Source: Punctularia strigosozonata HHB-11173 SS5
Lineage: Eukaryota; Basidiomycota; Agaricomycetes; Corticiales; Punctulariaceae
Length of the DNA: 64,000 nucleotides
Direction of reading: 5' to 3'
NCBI RefSeq assembly: GCF_000264995.1
Contig: NW_006767433.1
Location: forward strand, 4,198,967 to 4,262,966
This document shows positions 46,209 through 58,078 of the stretch, in pieces (position 1 is the stretch's first letter; every line of letters starts with the position of its first letter). The position numbers were made by a program, and so were the translations under genes. Under the pieces are notes generated by a model. It made no database searches and was not told the origin of the DNA. It saw only the letters and a list, made by a program, of their open reading frames with translations.

Positions 46209-47176
46209 TAGAAACTTGCGACATCAACCGGAGAGTGTCAGGTGGTTGTTCGCTGTACGATACGCACAATCGCGACTGGGACGGGTCCGGATAAGAGGTG
46301 GAGATTCTCCATGAACACCAGGCGTGGAAACTTGAAACGGTAGTTCGGAACCGCGGCATTTCTGTGTTGACAGACCCGACGCTTCGACATCCATCCGGCG
46401 GGTGCAAAATACAAGCCGACTTCCCGGTACCTGCAGGGAATGATCATGACGCAGTTGAATGCCGAGCACGGGCAAGAAAACTGGTTGAAGCTCAGAAGCG
46501 TTCCGGGAGCATGATCCAGATGGCTGGTGCGTTACTATATATGTAAACCAGAGTACGGCGTCGGTTTGGAGAGGGAGTGTCAATGGCAGGCGCCGCGCGG
46601 GTGTTTAGAATCATGCATGCTTTGGCATGATGACCGACGCACACGACCCCACTCCGTCGGAACGGATGGCCGACGGCTTGAACGTTCGTACCTGTACCGC
46701 CGCGGTCTTGTGCCGCGAATTCTGATGGCTGCGCGCATTCAGTCGTGCGTTCGATAGAAACCATGGCCAGCGTCCGACAATGGGACCGGTGAGAGCTTCG
46801 AGGCCAGCTCCAGTCAGCCCAGAGTCGAGAACGCGTCACGACGGTGGAGGTCAGTCGCCGCCCATTCCCGTCCTTTCCCTCGCGCTCCCGCCCGGCGGGG
46901 ACGGTCCACGTGCGTCGGCAGCCAATCAGAGGACGAGCTGACGGTCGTGTGCGCGCCCGCGCCCGCACGTTGGTCGTCGCGGCATGGCACACGAGCAGTC
47001 GCGACCGGACAGGGACCGAAACAAGCTTTCGTTGCTTGTCCGCTATCAGCGACGACAAGTTGGTCTCCCAGCTCACGTTCACCCCCGCGGCCCGTTTAAA
47101 ACTTGGCCGCTTCCTCGTCCGACCGTTCAAGTCTGCGCACACCCCCATCCAAATCGCCTCCACACACGCACACACC
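46209..47176. promoter_or_regulatory. Upstream region of the bHLH gene (E-box, TATA-like)
   Basis: A CACGTG E-box at 46907-46912 lies about 265 bp upstream of the bHLH start codon, and a TTTAAAA element at 47095-47101 lies about 76 bp upstream. Short frames at 46238-46546 on both strands carry no recognised domain. Confidence 0.4.
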
Positions 47177-48367
47177 ATGCCCGCCTCCGCAACGCAGTAC
47201 ATCGCCGCCTGCAACCCGCCCCGCCGCGCGAAACGCGCTCGCACGACCCTCGACATCTCCTCCCCCGAAGCACCCTCCGACTCGGCGCACGACTCCGACT
47301 GGGTTCCCGCACGCCCGCAGCAACAGCAGCAAAGAATCCTCCCGAGGCCACCGTCCTCGCCATCAGGGCCTGCTTCCGGCGCCGGCCACCACGCTGACGA
47401 ACCGTCGTCGGCCAAGCGACGGGGTCGCAAACCAGGCTCAGGCTCGGGCATGTCCCGCTCCGCGCGCGAGTCGATGCGGAAACAAAACCACTCGCGCATC
47501 GAGAAGGCGCGCAGGACCAAGATCAACGACGCCCTTGCCGCCTTGCGAGTGCTAGTCCCCAAGCGTGCAGACGACGCGTCCGTCGAGGACGCAGCCGACG
47601 GTGTCCAGCTGAAGAAGACCAAGTCCAAGGGCAAAGAAGGCGAGGAGAAGGAGTTCAAGCTGGAGATTCTGATCCGGACCGTGGCCTACATGGAGGAGCT
47701 GATCGACAGGGTGAGGAGCCTCGAGGAGGGGAGGAAGTCGGCCTGCGACTGTGGCGGTGCAGCGCGCGGCACCGACGCCGGCTCAAAGAGGAAGCGAGCA
47801 CGCGACCACGACGACAACGACGACGACGAACCGGCCGAAGACACACCCATCGACATACTCGACTCGTCCGACGACGAGCTCGCAGACGACGAAGGCGATC
47901 CTCGTTGCGACAGCGTCCGATACGGGTCCGCGCTGTCCTCTGTTGCGAGTACCCCGCGCCTACCGCCGATCGCCTCCTGGATGCCGCTCCCGCCGGGTCA
48001 CGTCGACCCGAGCGCGCTCTCGCTGCCGCCCTCTCACCTGCCGACTCCTCCGCTCTCCGCGCCGATGCCGCCCAAGGTTGCCTTCTACGCGCCGCCCGTG
48101 CTCTCGTTGCCTCCCCCAAACTTGCACCTCGCGCCTCCCGGTAGCGGCGCCGTGACCATGTCGCGAGGATCATCCACGCGTGAGGAGGACGACGAGGCAG
48201 CATCGGCGCTGCTCCAGATTCGCAGCTTGTCCTCACCAACGTCGCCTGTTGTATCTGTCGCGCTCTCTGCGGGCTTCCACGCGGCCAAGTCGCGGGAAGG
48301 TCTGCAGGCACAGACACCCAGCGCATTGTTGGGTCTTGCGCTATCACGGGCAGGTGCTGACGCTTGA
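47177..48367 (+). CDS. bHLH transcription factor
   Basis: An intron-free gene for a 396-residue nuclear factor. The ATG at 47177 (MPASATQYIAACNPPRRAKR) follows a TATA-like element. Residues about 85-185 form the bHLH: the basic region MRKQNHSRIEKARRTKIND keeps the DNA-contacting Glu and Arg residues expected for E-box (CANNTG) binding. Helix 1 is ALAALRVLVP, the loop is long and Lys/Asp-rich, and helix 2 is EFKLEILIRTVAYMEELIDR, running into a short leucine-heptad-like extension. N-terminal Gln/Pro-rich and C-terminal acidic (DHDDNDDDEPAED) and Pro-rich stretches may be activation domains. The target genes cannot be read from the sequence. The open frame extends further upstream, but the promoter elements argue for this start. 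Confidence 0.85.
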   Translation: MPASATQYIAACNPPRRAKRARTTLDISSPEAPSDSAHDSDWVPARPQQQQQRILPRPPSSPSGPASGAGHHADEPSSAKRRGRKPGSGSGMSRSARESMRKQNHSRIEKARRTKINDALAALRVLVPKRADDASVEDAADGVQLKKTKSKGKEGEEKEFKLEILIRTVAYMEELIDRVRSLEEGRKSACDCGGAARGTDAGSKRKRARDHDDNDDDEPAEDTPIDILDSSDDELADDEGDPRCDSVRYGSALSSVASTPRLPPIASWMPLPPGHVDPSALSLPPSHLPTPPLSAPMPPKVAFYAPPVLSLPPPNLHLAPPGSGAVTMSRGSSTREEDDEAASALLQIRSLSSPTSPVVSVALSAGFHAAKSREGLQAQTPSALLGLALSRAGADA

Positions 48368-48519
48368 TGGATGGAAATAAATATCACTGTGATTGTACGG
48401 ATAGATCAACTCGATAAAAGGACGGATTGATGAAAGACAACGAAGCTCCTTTGGCATTCATCGAGGCCAATTATCATACATTACATATTCTACAGGTTCA
48501 TGGTAACGCGCGTAACTTC

Positions 48520-51500
48520 TTAGAACAGTGACATGGCCGCCTTGTAGCTGGGCTTGACAGCTGTGATGGTGGCCGCGGCCTCGGCGACGGCCTCCGTTTT
48601 CGCCTCCTCAATGGCCTTGCGCGTCTCCGGGGCCGGCGGGGGCAAGATTTTCCCGAAAGCGGCCTCGAACGCTTGGGAGCGCGCCTCCATCTCTTCGTTG
48701 AAGCTATCCAGTTCCTGGAACGGACGGAGCGTTGTCAGCGATTCGCCTGGTCGTGGTAGAAAGATGTACAAACCGCTTGGAGTATAGAGCGCATACCACG
48801 CTGTAAGGAGGGAGGAAGAAGGGTAGTAAGCTACCAGGATCAAAATTGACGGTGCAAAATGCATTCACCTGAGCCTCCTCACACCAGTCCTGCAGCTTCG
48901 CAGCGTCCGCTTCGAGCGCAGCTCGGGTGTTGCCCGACTCGCTCGCGACGGGTGGCATCTTGGAGAGCATGGTCATACCATCAGCGATGTGTTGCTGGTA
49001 CATCTTCGTGTACGCCTGTTATCGTGACGGGCCGTCAGCTACCTGCGACGGACAAGACATATCAAGACTGACGTTGGCGATCCTGAACATGACGTACTCG
49101 ACCTTGGCGGCGAAGATCGCTTGCTTCAGGAGAACCTATAGCCGAGACTATCAATTACAGCGGAAGCAGAGAGTTCTACCAGCGACAGACTTTCTGGGCC
49201 CAGGTGCTGAAGTGCATTCCACCTAGCTGAGGGTTGGGCCTTTCTCCCCGAACGGTCTCGGTGAACGTCTTGAAGGCCGTCGCGAGCGTGATGACGACCG
49301 AATTCTTGATCGTCTCGAAGAACTCGGAGAGCCGCTGGAGGATGTTGCACAGCTCGGCGAGGTACTGGACGGTCTGGAAAAGGATCGCCTGTATCTTGGC
49401 CCACTGCATATACGAGGTGTTGAGCGAGGGAAGATCAGGGAGCGCGGAAAAAAACTAGAGTCCGTACATCGATCTTTTCGATGTCGAGCTTGTTCAACTC
49501 GCCCATGAACTCGTTGAGCTGTTTCGTCAGATCGAGCATGCTCTGGTTCGCTTTCTCGTACGCCTCCCTCGACGCCGTAGCCTGGGCCTGGGTGGCGGTC
49601 ACCTGGAACTGCGCATTGCTCACAGCGAGGTTGATGATCGAATCATCGCCCTTGCCGACGGGAGGGAGTTGAGGAGGTGTAATTTGGCATGGCTGGACGA
49701 ACGCAGTTCAGTATGAAGGTTGAAGGGTGGACTACGTTAGTTTGCGAGTAGTGCTCACCTGCTGCATCGGCGGCTGGCCGGCTTTCGTCGAAACGCTGGT
49801 AGCCAGCTTGTCCGAACGAGCCGCGAGCGTCTTGACCTCCGTTACGATCTCATCCACGCGGGAATTGTTACGATCGTCGTTAAGCTTCTTAAGCTCCTTC
49901 GCAACCTACGAGGATAAGAGCGAGGTAAGGGTCCGGGAGATCGATCCGCAGAGCATAGAAGCGATATTACCTCGAGGGCCGCAGTAGAGATATCCTTCGC
50001 CTCCTTAGCTAGCTTAAACTTGCCATACGCGGCAGACGAGAGCTCGTCAAGTTCCGAGGTGGCGTATGCCAAGCTCGTCTTCTTCCCGGCCGCGGCCGCG
50101 ACGTCGTCCCAATTTACGCCACCGCCCTGGCCACTCATGAGAACGTGCTTGAGCGCGATCAGCGCGTCGCGGAGCCGGTCCGCGTTCTCGAATACGGGAT
50201 CGTCCAGGTCCTCGACGGTGAGGGCCGGCTTCGAGGGCGCGGCAGGCTGCTCGCCCGACGGCTTTTCGCCAGGCTTCTCCGAGATCTTGTTTTTGGCGGC
50301 GCTGCTGACGATGTCGTTCGCCGTGCCCGCGGCCATCTGGCCCATAGTGAGCTGCTTCTGTATCATCATGTGGCCGCCCATGACGGCAAGGTCCTGAAGC
50401 ATGGTGATGAGAGAAAAGGCAGAAGACGATGGAAGAGCTGACGTACCGTGAGCTTTTGCGCCATCTGCATACCGCTGCATCACCGGCAGTTGAGTGAGAG
50501 GATTCGTTGGGGGGACGAAAATGAGGAGCTCACATCAATCCCATAGCTGGAGGAAGGACGTCAGCAAGTGCACCGATTGCTCGTCACCGAAACTTACGCG
50601 AAGGCATCTTGTCCACACTATCGTTGAAACGCTTCTCAGCCTATGGAAGTGTTATATCACTGTTAGTCGAGCTCGCAGATCGAATGCTCAGGCTTACATT
50701 GTCAGCGTACTTCTTCATGTCATCAGTGAACTTCTTCTGCTGTGCCCTGGCTTCTGAGGCGCCTTTGATCTTCGCATTGATCACCTGAGCCGCGAGCTCG
50801 ATTTCCTTCTGACGCTTCTCGGCCGCGCCGTGGGTTGCCGTCGTCGCCTCGTAGATTTCCTGAGAGAGTAGAAGCAGGTTCATGAAGCGTTCGGCGGATT
50901 CGGTGACCGCCTCGGAACATTTGGTTGTGGACTCCTCGATGCGCTTGACCATCGGGCCCAGGTTCCTGATAATGGTCTCGGCGCGTTCCTTGGGCGACAG
51001 GCCCTCCATGTCTTGCTCCATCACGAGCGCCATGACATCGCCAACGGAAACTGGCGACCAGTAAGTAAGATGACGAATTTGAAGCGAACACGCACGTACT
51101 TCGGAGGTTGACACAGTGCTTGCCCAAAGCCTGACTCATCTCGTGGTTAGCGATGGATAGAGGACGTTAATGGGAGCGGACTCACGTCCATGTTCGTATA
51201 ACTCTTGGAAAATGCGAGCACGCCGGCATTCACAAGTTGGACAATGGTAGCCCGGAAGTCGGTGTCCTTGATGTACTTGAATTTTCCGGTGTTGGTCGGC
51301 GTAACAAGCTGATCGGAATGGGGGTGAGGTATTGCAGTGTCGGCGACTAAACCGGCTCACGTTGAATTTGGCGGCAATCGCAACCATGGTCAGACGGCCG
51401 AAGATAGAAATGGCCGACGGCGCTGGCACAAGCAGGTTCTCCCTGCGATTCTATGGTAAGTCCTGGATCGCCTTTCGCAACGACACGAAGCCATTACCAT

Positions 51501-51663
51501 TGTATTTGGTACTATAGGAGGAGTGAGTGGGCTGCGGATCGCAGGTAGGCACATGGATGCTTACCCAGAGGGCGCGAGCGTAGTCTTGCACGTCGTCTTT
51601 AGCGGTCTGCCTTTCGGCAAGCGTATCGTTGTAAGCAGAAAGCTTCTCGAGATCAGAGGGCAT
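48520..51663 (-). CDS. Long helical/coiled-coil protein of unknown function, paralog 1
   Basis: A multi-exon gene of about 700 residues. The start at 51663 gives MPSDLEKLSAYNDTLAERQT. Next come ENLLVPAPSAISIFGRLTMV and FKYIKDTDFRATIVQLVNAG, then long amphipathic helices (MEGLSPKERAETIIRNLG, RQKEIELAAQVINAKIKGAS, FTDDMKKYADNAEKRFND). A linker rich in Lys/Glu/Pro leads to LTVEDLDDPVFENADRLRDA and GGVNWDDVAAAAG, then further helices ending YKAAMSLF at 48520. No signal peptide, enzyme motif or clear membrane anchor. It shares sequence and exon order with the divergent gene at 52285. An elongated alpha-helical bundle is likely; I assign no family. At least ten short introns, so exact boundaries are approximate. 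Confidence 0.7.
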
Positions 51664-52284
51664 GGTGGGGTTATTGAACGCGTAAGAGCGAGTTGCAGCT
51701 ATGCGGGCCAGCCTGCCACCGATTTATAGAGCAGGCCATGGCCCCCATGAACCCCAAAGATACGGTGCTGGTGCGGTATACGCCACCTAATTGACAGCGG
51801 AAGCAAGGTGGAGCCGATATGTTGAACCCAGAAGCCTGTCGGCGCAACGTGTGCCCGACGTCTCGCATCCTTGTTCTTCGGAACGGCGGTGCCTGTCCCT
51901 CGAGTCAACAAGGGCGAGCGGAGGGAGAGGATCGAACTACGAGCCCTGCCATATGCGGTACCAGAGCAGTTCCCACGCTTGACGAAGCGGTGCCTCGCCG
52001 TTGCGCCTTGTCCCTGGATTTCATGGGCGTCCGCGCGGCTCCTCTCGATCCTTCGCCAGTGTCAGGCGCGCGAGTTCTAGCTCGCTCCAACGGCTGCCAT
52101 GTCAGACCGGAGGAAGAAAGTTCCGTGGTCTCGCTTTGTCCATGTTTGCACTATGTCATTTCGTCCACTTGAAGCTTGGAGGGTGATCAGTCAGTGCCCA
52201 CGGACGAGCACTTCAAGTCATCTCTGTGCTTCCTCGAGCGTACTGTCTCTCTTCCCGTAACACTTTCACATACCGTTCCGTGCG
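51664..52284. other. Divergent promoter region of the paralogous helical genes
   Basis: A TATA element (CTATAAAT read on the minus strand, near 51721-51728) lies about 60 bp upstream of paralog 1. A stretch near 51920-51960 faintly recalls a tRNA T-arm on the minus strand, but no cloverleaf could be drawn. Confidence 0.4.
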
Positions 52285-55200
52285 ATGGCTACTGCAGGAG
52301 CTTTGGACCCAACCATCAAATTCAAGGACCTCTCGTTGGAAACCTGGCAACAAACCGACAAGTAAGTGCGACAGCGCAAAGATATGTATATAGATGAGTT
52401 GAAAGTCGTCAAGAGCGGATATCCTTCTCCCGGCCTCCTCTGCGATTGTTGTGCTCGGTGATTTGCTCTTGGCTGCTACCGCTTCGGATTTCAAGGTTAG
52501 TCGTCTCTGTGGTATTTTCATCGAATATGCGACCTATTTCGCTTTCAGTTAGCAAAACCTGATAATTCAAGCTTCGAATACATCAAGGATGGCAACAGTT
52601 TCCGAGCGACTGTGATACAAGTCATCTCTGTCTGCCAGTACGCGCTGAGGGAGAGCTATAAAGGCATGGAAGTGAGGATTATATATGCCGTCCCCTTGAC
52701 CTGGCACTCATAATTCGTTTCTATACTTCAGACTATCCGTGTCAGCTGCAGGAGCCTCCTCAGTATGCTCGCGACGATTATCTAGAAGGAGATTGCCTGA
52801 CGTGCGCATGTGTACAGACGTATCGAGTGCCATCCTTGGTCTTCTCAGAAAGATCGATGCTGGCGACTCGGACAAGAAAGTCACCGACGCACTCTCCAAA
52901 CTGCTCGACAACATCTCGAAACAAGTCGGGACTGCCGTCCACGCCTCTCACACCATCGAGACCAGCTTTGATGGCTTGCTCCATCTGGCTATGGAACTGC
53001 GCGAGACCCTCGTTGCCGCTCAGGGCCGCGCCACGGACCGGGCCAAGGCGCTGGCCCTTAAGACAGCGGTTTTGAACGCTCGCAAAGCCGGAGCAGAAGA
53101 GAACGCAGAGAGAACCGCTGCTCACTTCAAGAAAACCCAGGATGCGTACAAGAAGGTGAGCATAGAGGTGACCTGCTAACGACGGAACTTGTGCTGAGTA
53201 TGATGTCTTAGAGTCGCGAAAGATTTGACAGGTATGAAAAAGAAGTCCCTACCGGTGCGTTGTTGTAGCCGGACTATGGATGGTTTTCTCAATCTCCTCA
53301 TTATTTCCAGCCGCGGAAGTCATGTGAGTCCATGCTCTTGTCCGATGGTCATCCTACTAACACTCGAGGGTAATCTACCAGAGGCAACAATATGCTCCAC
53401 GCTTGGGTGGTGAGTCGGGTCTCAGTCCTGTATTCGGCGCCTTGCTGAGGAAATTCAGGATGCCTTGACCTTGAACGGCGCCCTGTTGATGACAATATAC
53501 GGCAGAAACCCAATGGGCCTGGTTGACACGTGGGACATGGCGAAGAAGACCTTCCAGGAAACGGATGACATTGAGCTACCGGAAATTCGTAAACGGGACG
53601 CTCATCAGAAGATACCGACTTCTGGCGGTTTGACGCTGGTCGTGAAGCTACACTGCACCGCTCTCGTCAAGATCGCGACTTCTGGCGCAGACGGCGGCGT
53701 GGACTGGGACATGGTCAACGACTCGCTGCCGACAGTACAGTCGACCATCACCGTGGATCTCGACCTTCTTAGCCCAGACGGTGCAGACAACAGCGCCGGT
53801 GAGCTCCCCTCCCAAGCAGTGATTGATTAAACTCAAACCTACTGAAGAGGGACCCAATACTGGATTCGGGGCTGGCAAAACTGCCGATCCCATTGCAGGG
53901 ATGGTGCCGACCACGACCACGACCACCGGCGGCGGGACGATGTCGGACACGACCATGACCACTAGCGCCACAGCTGCCCTACATCCGTCGACGCCTCTAT
54001 CTGAGGACGACGCCGAGAAGAAGGAGACAAAACGCCTCGATGAGATTAGAAGCATTCTCCAAGGTGCAATCAAGGTATGACTGTCGATTACACATTCATG
54101 CTTGATCGGCAGCGGAGTCATGTTTGTATAGGTTTGCCAAACTTTGTCGAGCCTAAAGGTGACCAAGCCGCCGGCAGCGGTGAAGGCGGTGTTCGAAGAC
54201 ATCCTTGACCTTAATGAACGGTCCACCGCGCTGGCAAGTGCCGCCGCCCTCGACGCTCGTTCTCGCCTTCCGCCAAACCCCCCTGAAGACACGACTCCGA
54301 AGAAGCCGGGCAAAAAGTCGTTCAAACTTGCTGGCACCCTGGGACTGCAGCAGGCTTTGTTCAAGCTCAGGGTCGCGAACGCGCAGCTTGAAGCGGATAG
54401 AGCGATCTACGTTGATGCGACGCAGACCATGTTTGAGGCAAAGGAGAGGCTCGGTAACCTTCTGTCTCATCTCGCCGGTTTGGACGTCCGATCTCGCACG
54501 GTATGTGCGCGTTGTTATTCTGTTTATCATTGCTACACGTACGGATAGGCAGAGGAGATGCTCAAAAGCATGGTCATGCCCATCACCGTCATGGGTGAGC
54601 TACAAATCGCGTTCACCAGCATCCATACCATCTTTCAATCCGTGGACAACCTCGTCAAGGTTACGATGAATGGGCCATTCGAAGCATTCAGGTCAACGAC
54701 GAGCACAAATACTTCCTATCTCAATACATGGTCTAAGAACGTGAGCGAAGGTTCACACGCAGCTAAGCGATGACTGATTTTGGTTCAGGTCATAGTCTCT
54801 CAGGTCAGGTATGCTGCCCAGGTCGCTTGCATGGTTTATGACCTCGCAGGGGTATGTGCTTCCAGCTCATTGCTTCTTAGTAGAGGGAGGGTTCTGAACA
54901 TAGTGTTGATAGCTATATACGACCATGTTCGATGCCTCGGTGCAACCTGGGTTAACCATGGTCCTTGGCATGCAAAACCTGATGGGTATGAACGCAAGCA
55001 CTGACCAGGCGGCCATTCAGGAAGCCAAGACTAAGCTCGTTAAATGGGGGGAAGAAAGCCTGGAGAAGATGAGCGAGATCTTAGCGCAGGTGGGCTATTG
55101 ACATCCGTCCATGGCATTTCATTCTCGTATACTCATGTTGCTTCTCATCTTCGAACAGGAACGGGACCGTCTGCTGGCGTCCATGGACGAGCAGGTTAAG

Positions 55201-55335
55201 GAGATTGCCTCCGTACCCCAGGGCTTCACACTCCCGGGAGTGATTGTTGTCTCCAAAGAGCAGTTGGTTTCCACAGCTCGTGACGAAATCACGAAGCATG
55301 CAGCGAGGAGTGCCTCGATCATGAGCTTAACGTAA
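52285..55335 (+). CDS. Long helical/coiled-coil protein of unknown function, paralog 2
   Basis: The ATG at 52285 gives MATAGALDPTIKFKDLSLET. Spliced exons give ADILLPASSAIVVLGDLLLA, then FEYIKDGNSFRATVIQVISV and ALRESYKGME. These align with ENLLVPAPSAISIFGRLTMV and FKYIKDTDFRATIVQ of paralog 1. Helical stretches follow (TDALSKLLDNISKQVGTAVH, KTAVLNARKAGAEENAER). GGVDWDMV matches GGVNWDDV in paralog 1. Later helices include LGTLGLQQALFKLRVANAQL-type sequence and MVMPITVMGELQIAFTSIHT. It ends ARSASIMSLT at 55335. No signal peptide or catalytic motif. Some middle exons (53170-53460) are small and their splice sites uncertain. The divergent arrangement suggests an ancient inverted duplication. 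Confidence 0.68.
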
Positions 55336-56067
55336 ACTTCATGCCAGTGTCACCTCTAATTTCAGTCGCCAATCTAGACCCAGATCAGAATTTATGAACA
55401 CATACCTCCAGACTTTGAAACGCTATGGTGAATTAAGCCGTCGCCAGCCCAATAACATGGAGCGGTGGGGTGAAAACCCACCACGTGATCAGGATCGACC
55501 GCCTCCGGCAATTGCCTTGACAGTTCCCGAACTTTAATTTAGGATGCTCTCTCTCCGGCACCTCAGGTCCTCAACTGTGCCTGAGGCACAACCCGGTACT
55601 GGCCAAAGCCCGGTCGTCCTCGTCGCCCTGTGTCTAGACATTATCCCTGGACTGTGAATAGGCACCATCACCAATAGAGTGTATCTGCACCACGGCGAAG
55701 TGGGGTCAAACTTTGACCTCCCCGCGGACATTTGTGACCACTGCGGAGAACTTTGACCACCTACAGATACACTCCAATGTGGCCTTCAAGGTCTCCAACG
55801 CTGTGACCGATCCGACCCCACTGGCGCGCGGAAGCGAAATTCCTCCGCTGTCTGATTAGTAGTCCCAACCGACGCAGTCCGCAATCTCGATGCTCGCCTA
55901 GCGCTCAACCTGCTCCAGGGCGGATATGCACTTCGAAGTACAGTGCCTGGCGCGATCGACAGCTGTCATACCATCGGTTCTGGCTTGGGGACTGCGCGCT
56001 ACGGGACCATACATAATAACACACCTTCGTCAGGCAGACGCAGCTTTCTACAACCTCTTCACTCACC
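55336..56067. other. Intergenic region with a MITE-like element
   Basis: 732 bp between the second helical gene and the beta-trefoil gene. Apart from the inverted-repeat element at 55677-55774, I see nothing gene-like. Confidence 0.4.
55677..55774. repeat. MITE-like element with 11-bp terminal inverted repeats
   Basis: GAGTGTATCTG (55677-55687) is perfectly inverted at 55764-55774, bounding 98 bp. Inside are two copies of ACTTTGACC about 40 bp apart. Flanks read CCAATA on the left and CAATG on the right, so a short target duplication is possible but imperfect. It is too small to encode anything. Confidence 0.45.
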
Positions 56068-57899
56068 ATGGCCTTGCATCTGTGAGTGCCGTCGCTGCCT
56101 GCACACAAACATCTCTGAATTATTTTAGGGTCAACTCCACGGATCTCGACTTCTCAAACAATGCTACCCAGGTTTGCACCTTGTTCAACAAGGGCAGCAA
56201 CCTTGCTCTGGAGGTGCCAGGCGCGAACATGGGCGACAATATTCCCGTTGCGCTTGCTCGTATCAATAACCAAACCCAGCAAACGGTGCGTCATTCGCTT
56301 CGCCATAATAGCAGTTGCTAATCGCCTTAATGTACTAGTGGATATTTTTCCGTGGAATCAAGGGTCATTGCATCATGAACTATGGTACCGGAACATATCT
56401 TTGCGGAAGTCAAGACCGACCGGGGGTCGTGCTTGCGTCCAGCAAATCACCACAAGAATGGGACCTTGTTCAGAGTGGCGACGGATACGAGTTAGCACTT
56501 CGGCCTCTTTACGTAGCGGTGATGTTGATGACCCTGTACTTTAGGTTGAAGTCCACTACCGGCGAATCTCTTGATATCAATCAATCCACATCCGTAAGCC
56601 TTCATCGTGCACACCATGACTCTCCTGATATACCTTTCTAGACCGTCTCCCTACAATCCTCCGGCGGTGCCGCGACAGTGTGGTCCATGGCGGCGGTTAC
56701 CTCATTTCCGGATCCTGACCCCAGTCAATCTTTCTCGACCTCTCCTGAGCGAACGAATATAATGAATCACGTCAAAAACGCTCTCCATGCCCTGGTAGGC
56801 ACATGCTCCCTCTTAAGCTTCCCACTTCTGAGAATGTTACAGGTCACGATTGTGCAGGTACTCGAGCATCCGGAGAACGATACCGGGCTTGAAGTTGTGG
56901 ACCTTGTGTATACGGAGAACGACGTTGCTACATTAGGAGCCCGCATCAGAGAATGCGCAAAGGTACGGCGTTGTACGCTCATCCGGCTTCGTATCTCTCA
57001 TTGCACGATGTCCAGAATTTCTTCTTTTCAAATGACACGGCAACTCGTTGGTCAACCAGCGTTGAGAATCGACTCCAGACCATCATCTCGGACAAGAAGA
57101 AAGCCGAGGACAAGATGCACGACCTCGAAATCCAACGTGCTGCCTCCGAGACGAGGTTAGGCTACCTTCAGGGGAAGGTACGCGAATGGGAGGGCATCGT
57201 GAACAGCAGTCAATCCGCTGTGAATCAATCACAATCGGAGTACGACAAAGCGCGGAATGAATACGAACAAGCCAAAGCGCGCGAGCGCAGGCAGGAAGAA
57301 GCGGACAATACTTGTATGGGCAGGATTGCCAAAGGGCAACGGTCAAAACACTTCCCGGATCCTGTTCCTATGCGATTGGCCACCGACACAGAGCGCACGA
57401 AAAAATTGAGGGACGAGAAGAAGACCAAGCTTGATGGGGACGTGGGGGCGCTCAACACCTTCCAAACACAGCTCGAATCGGAGAAGAGGAGCCTCGAGGC
57501 GCTCCAGCAACAGCTCGCATCTGCACAGCAGGAGTCCTCTGCCTTATCCGCGCAAGTCACGCCCATGCAGCAACAGCTCGACATGCTCTCGACTTTGTCG
57601 GTTCGTGATTTCTTCGGCTGTACCTCTAATTTCGCGCTCATGTCAAACTTCAGGGTAAGATCAACGACTGCGCGCACAACATGGATTATGTCCTCACCCG
57701 TGCTACTGCGCTAGTCATCGCGGAGACGGTCTCGGACCTCAAAGTCAACATACAGGAAGCGGTTGACCACCTCGGTGCGGACAAAGACATCACCGATGCG
57801 CTGGCATTCCTGGATGCAGATCGTCTACGTAAGCTCGGAGATAGAGCCCGGGCGATCGGTAGGCAGGTCCTCAGCGGTAAGATCAAGAGCAAGCTATAG
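56068..57899 (+). CDS. Ricin-B-like beta-trefoil protein with C-terminal coiled coil
   Basis: Exon 1 is just MALHL (ATG at 56068). A GTGAGT intron leads to VNSTDLDFSNNATQVCTLFN. Residues about 15-140 form a beta-trefoil of the ricin-B lectin type: NKGSNLALEVPGANMGDNIP then a QxW-like TQQTWIFF, GTYLCGSQDRPG then SPQEWDLV, and LDINQSTSTVSLQ then AATVWSM. These are three repeats with the expected tryptophans. A middle segment (HVKNALHALV, VVDLVYTENDVATLGARI) is followed by a long coiled coil (VENRLQTIISDKKKAEDKMH, SEYDKARNEYEQAKARERRQ, LESEKRSLEALQQQLASAQQ). A helical end (DCAHNMDYVLTRATALVIAE) closes at 57899. No signal peptide, so probably a cytosolic lectin-like protein. The glycan ligand cannot be told. 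Confidence 0.75.
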
Positions 57900-58060
57900 T
57901 TTCCATTGCTGGCTTCTGTATCGTTGTCGCTTGACGCTAGTGCTGATACTGGTCGAAGCGGTGTGTTGGCTCATAGAGCGCACGTAGACCAGGGTGGCTC
58001 GTCACTAGTGCGAGGCGCTGGGGTCCGGCTGTTCCGGTATTGGGACCGCGCCGGTTAATA

Positions 58061-58078
58061 CTACCTACCTACCTACCT
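58061..58078. repeat. ACCT tetranucleotide microsatellite
   Basis: Four tandem CTAC/ACCT units in the intergenic region (57900-58274) between the beta-trefoil gene and the next F-box gene. The rest of that region shows nothing recognisable. Confidence 0.75.

Noticed and set aside
46224-46583. Possible gene relics downstream of both tandem small genes on the minus strand
   Set aside because: The stretches after copies A and B share only faint similarity in one frame, too little to call a duplicated neighbour.
46492-47658. 388-codon minus-strand frame
   Set aside because: Antisense to the bHLH gene. It reflects the GC-rich codon pattern of the real gene on the other strand.
51915-51965. Possible minus-strand tRNA T-arm
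   Set aside because: The GATCGAACT stretch deviates from the T-loop consensus, and no acceptor or anticodon stems could be paired.
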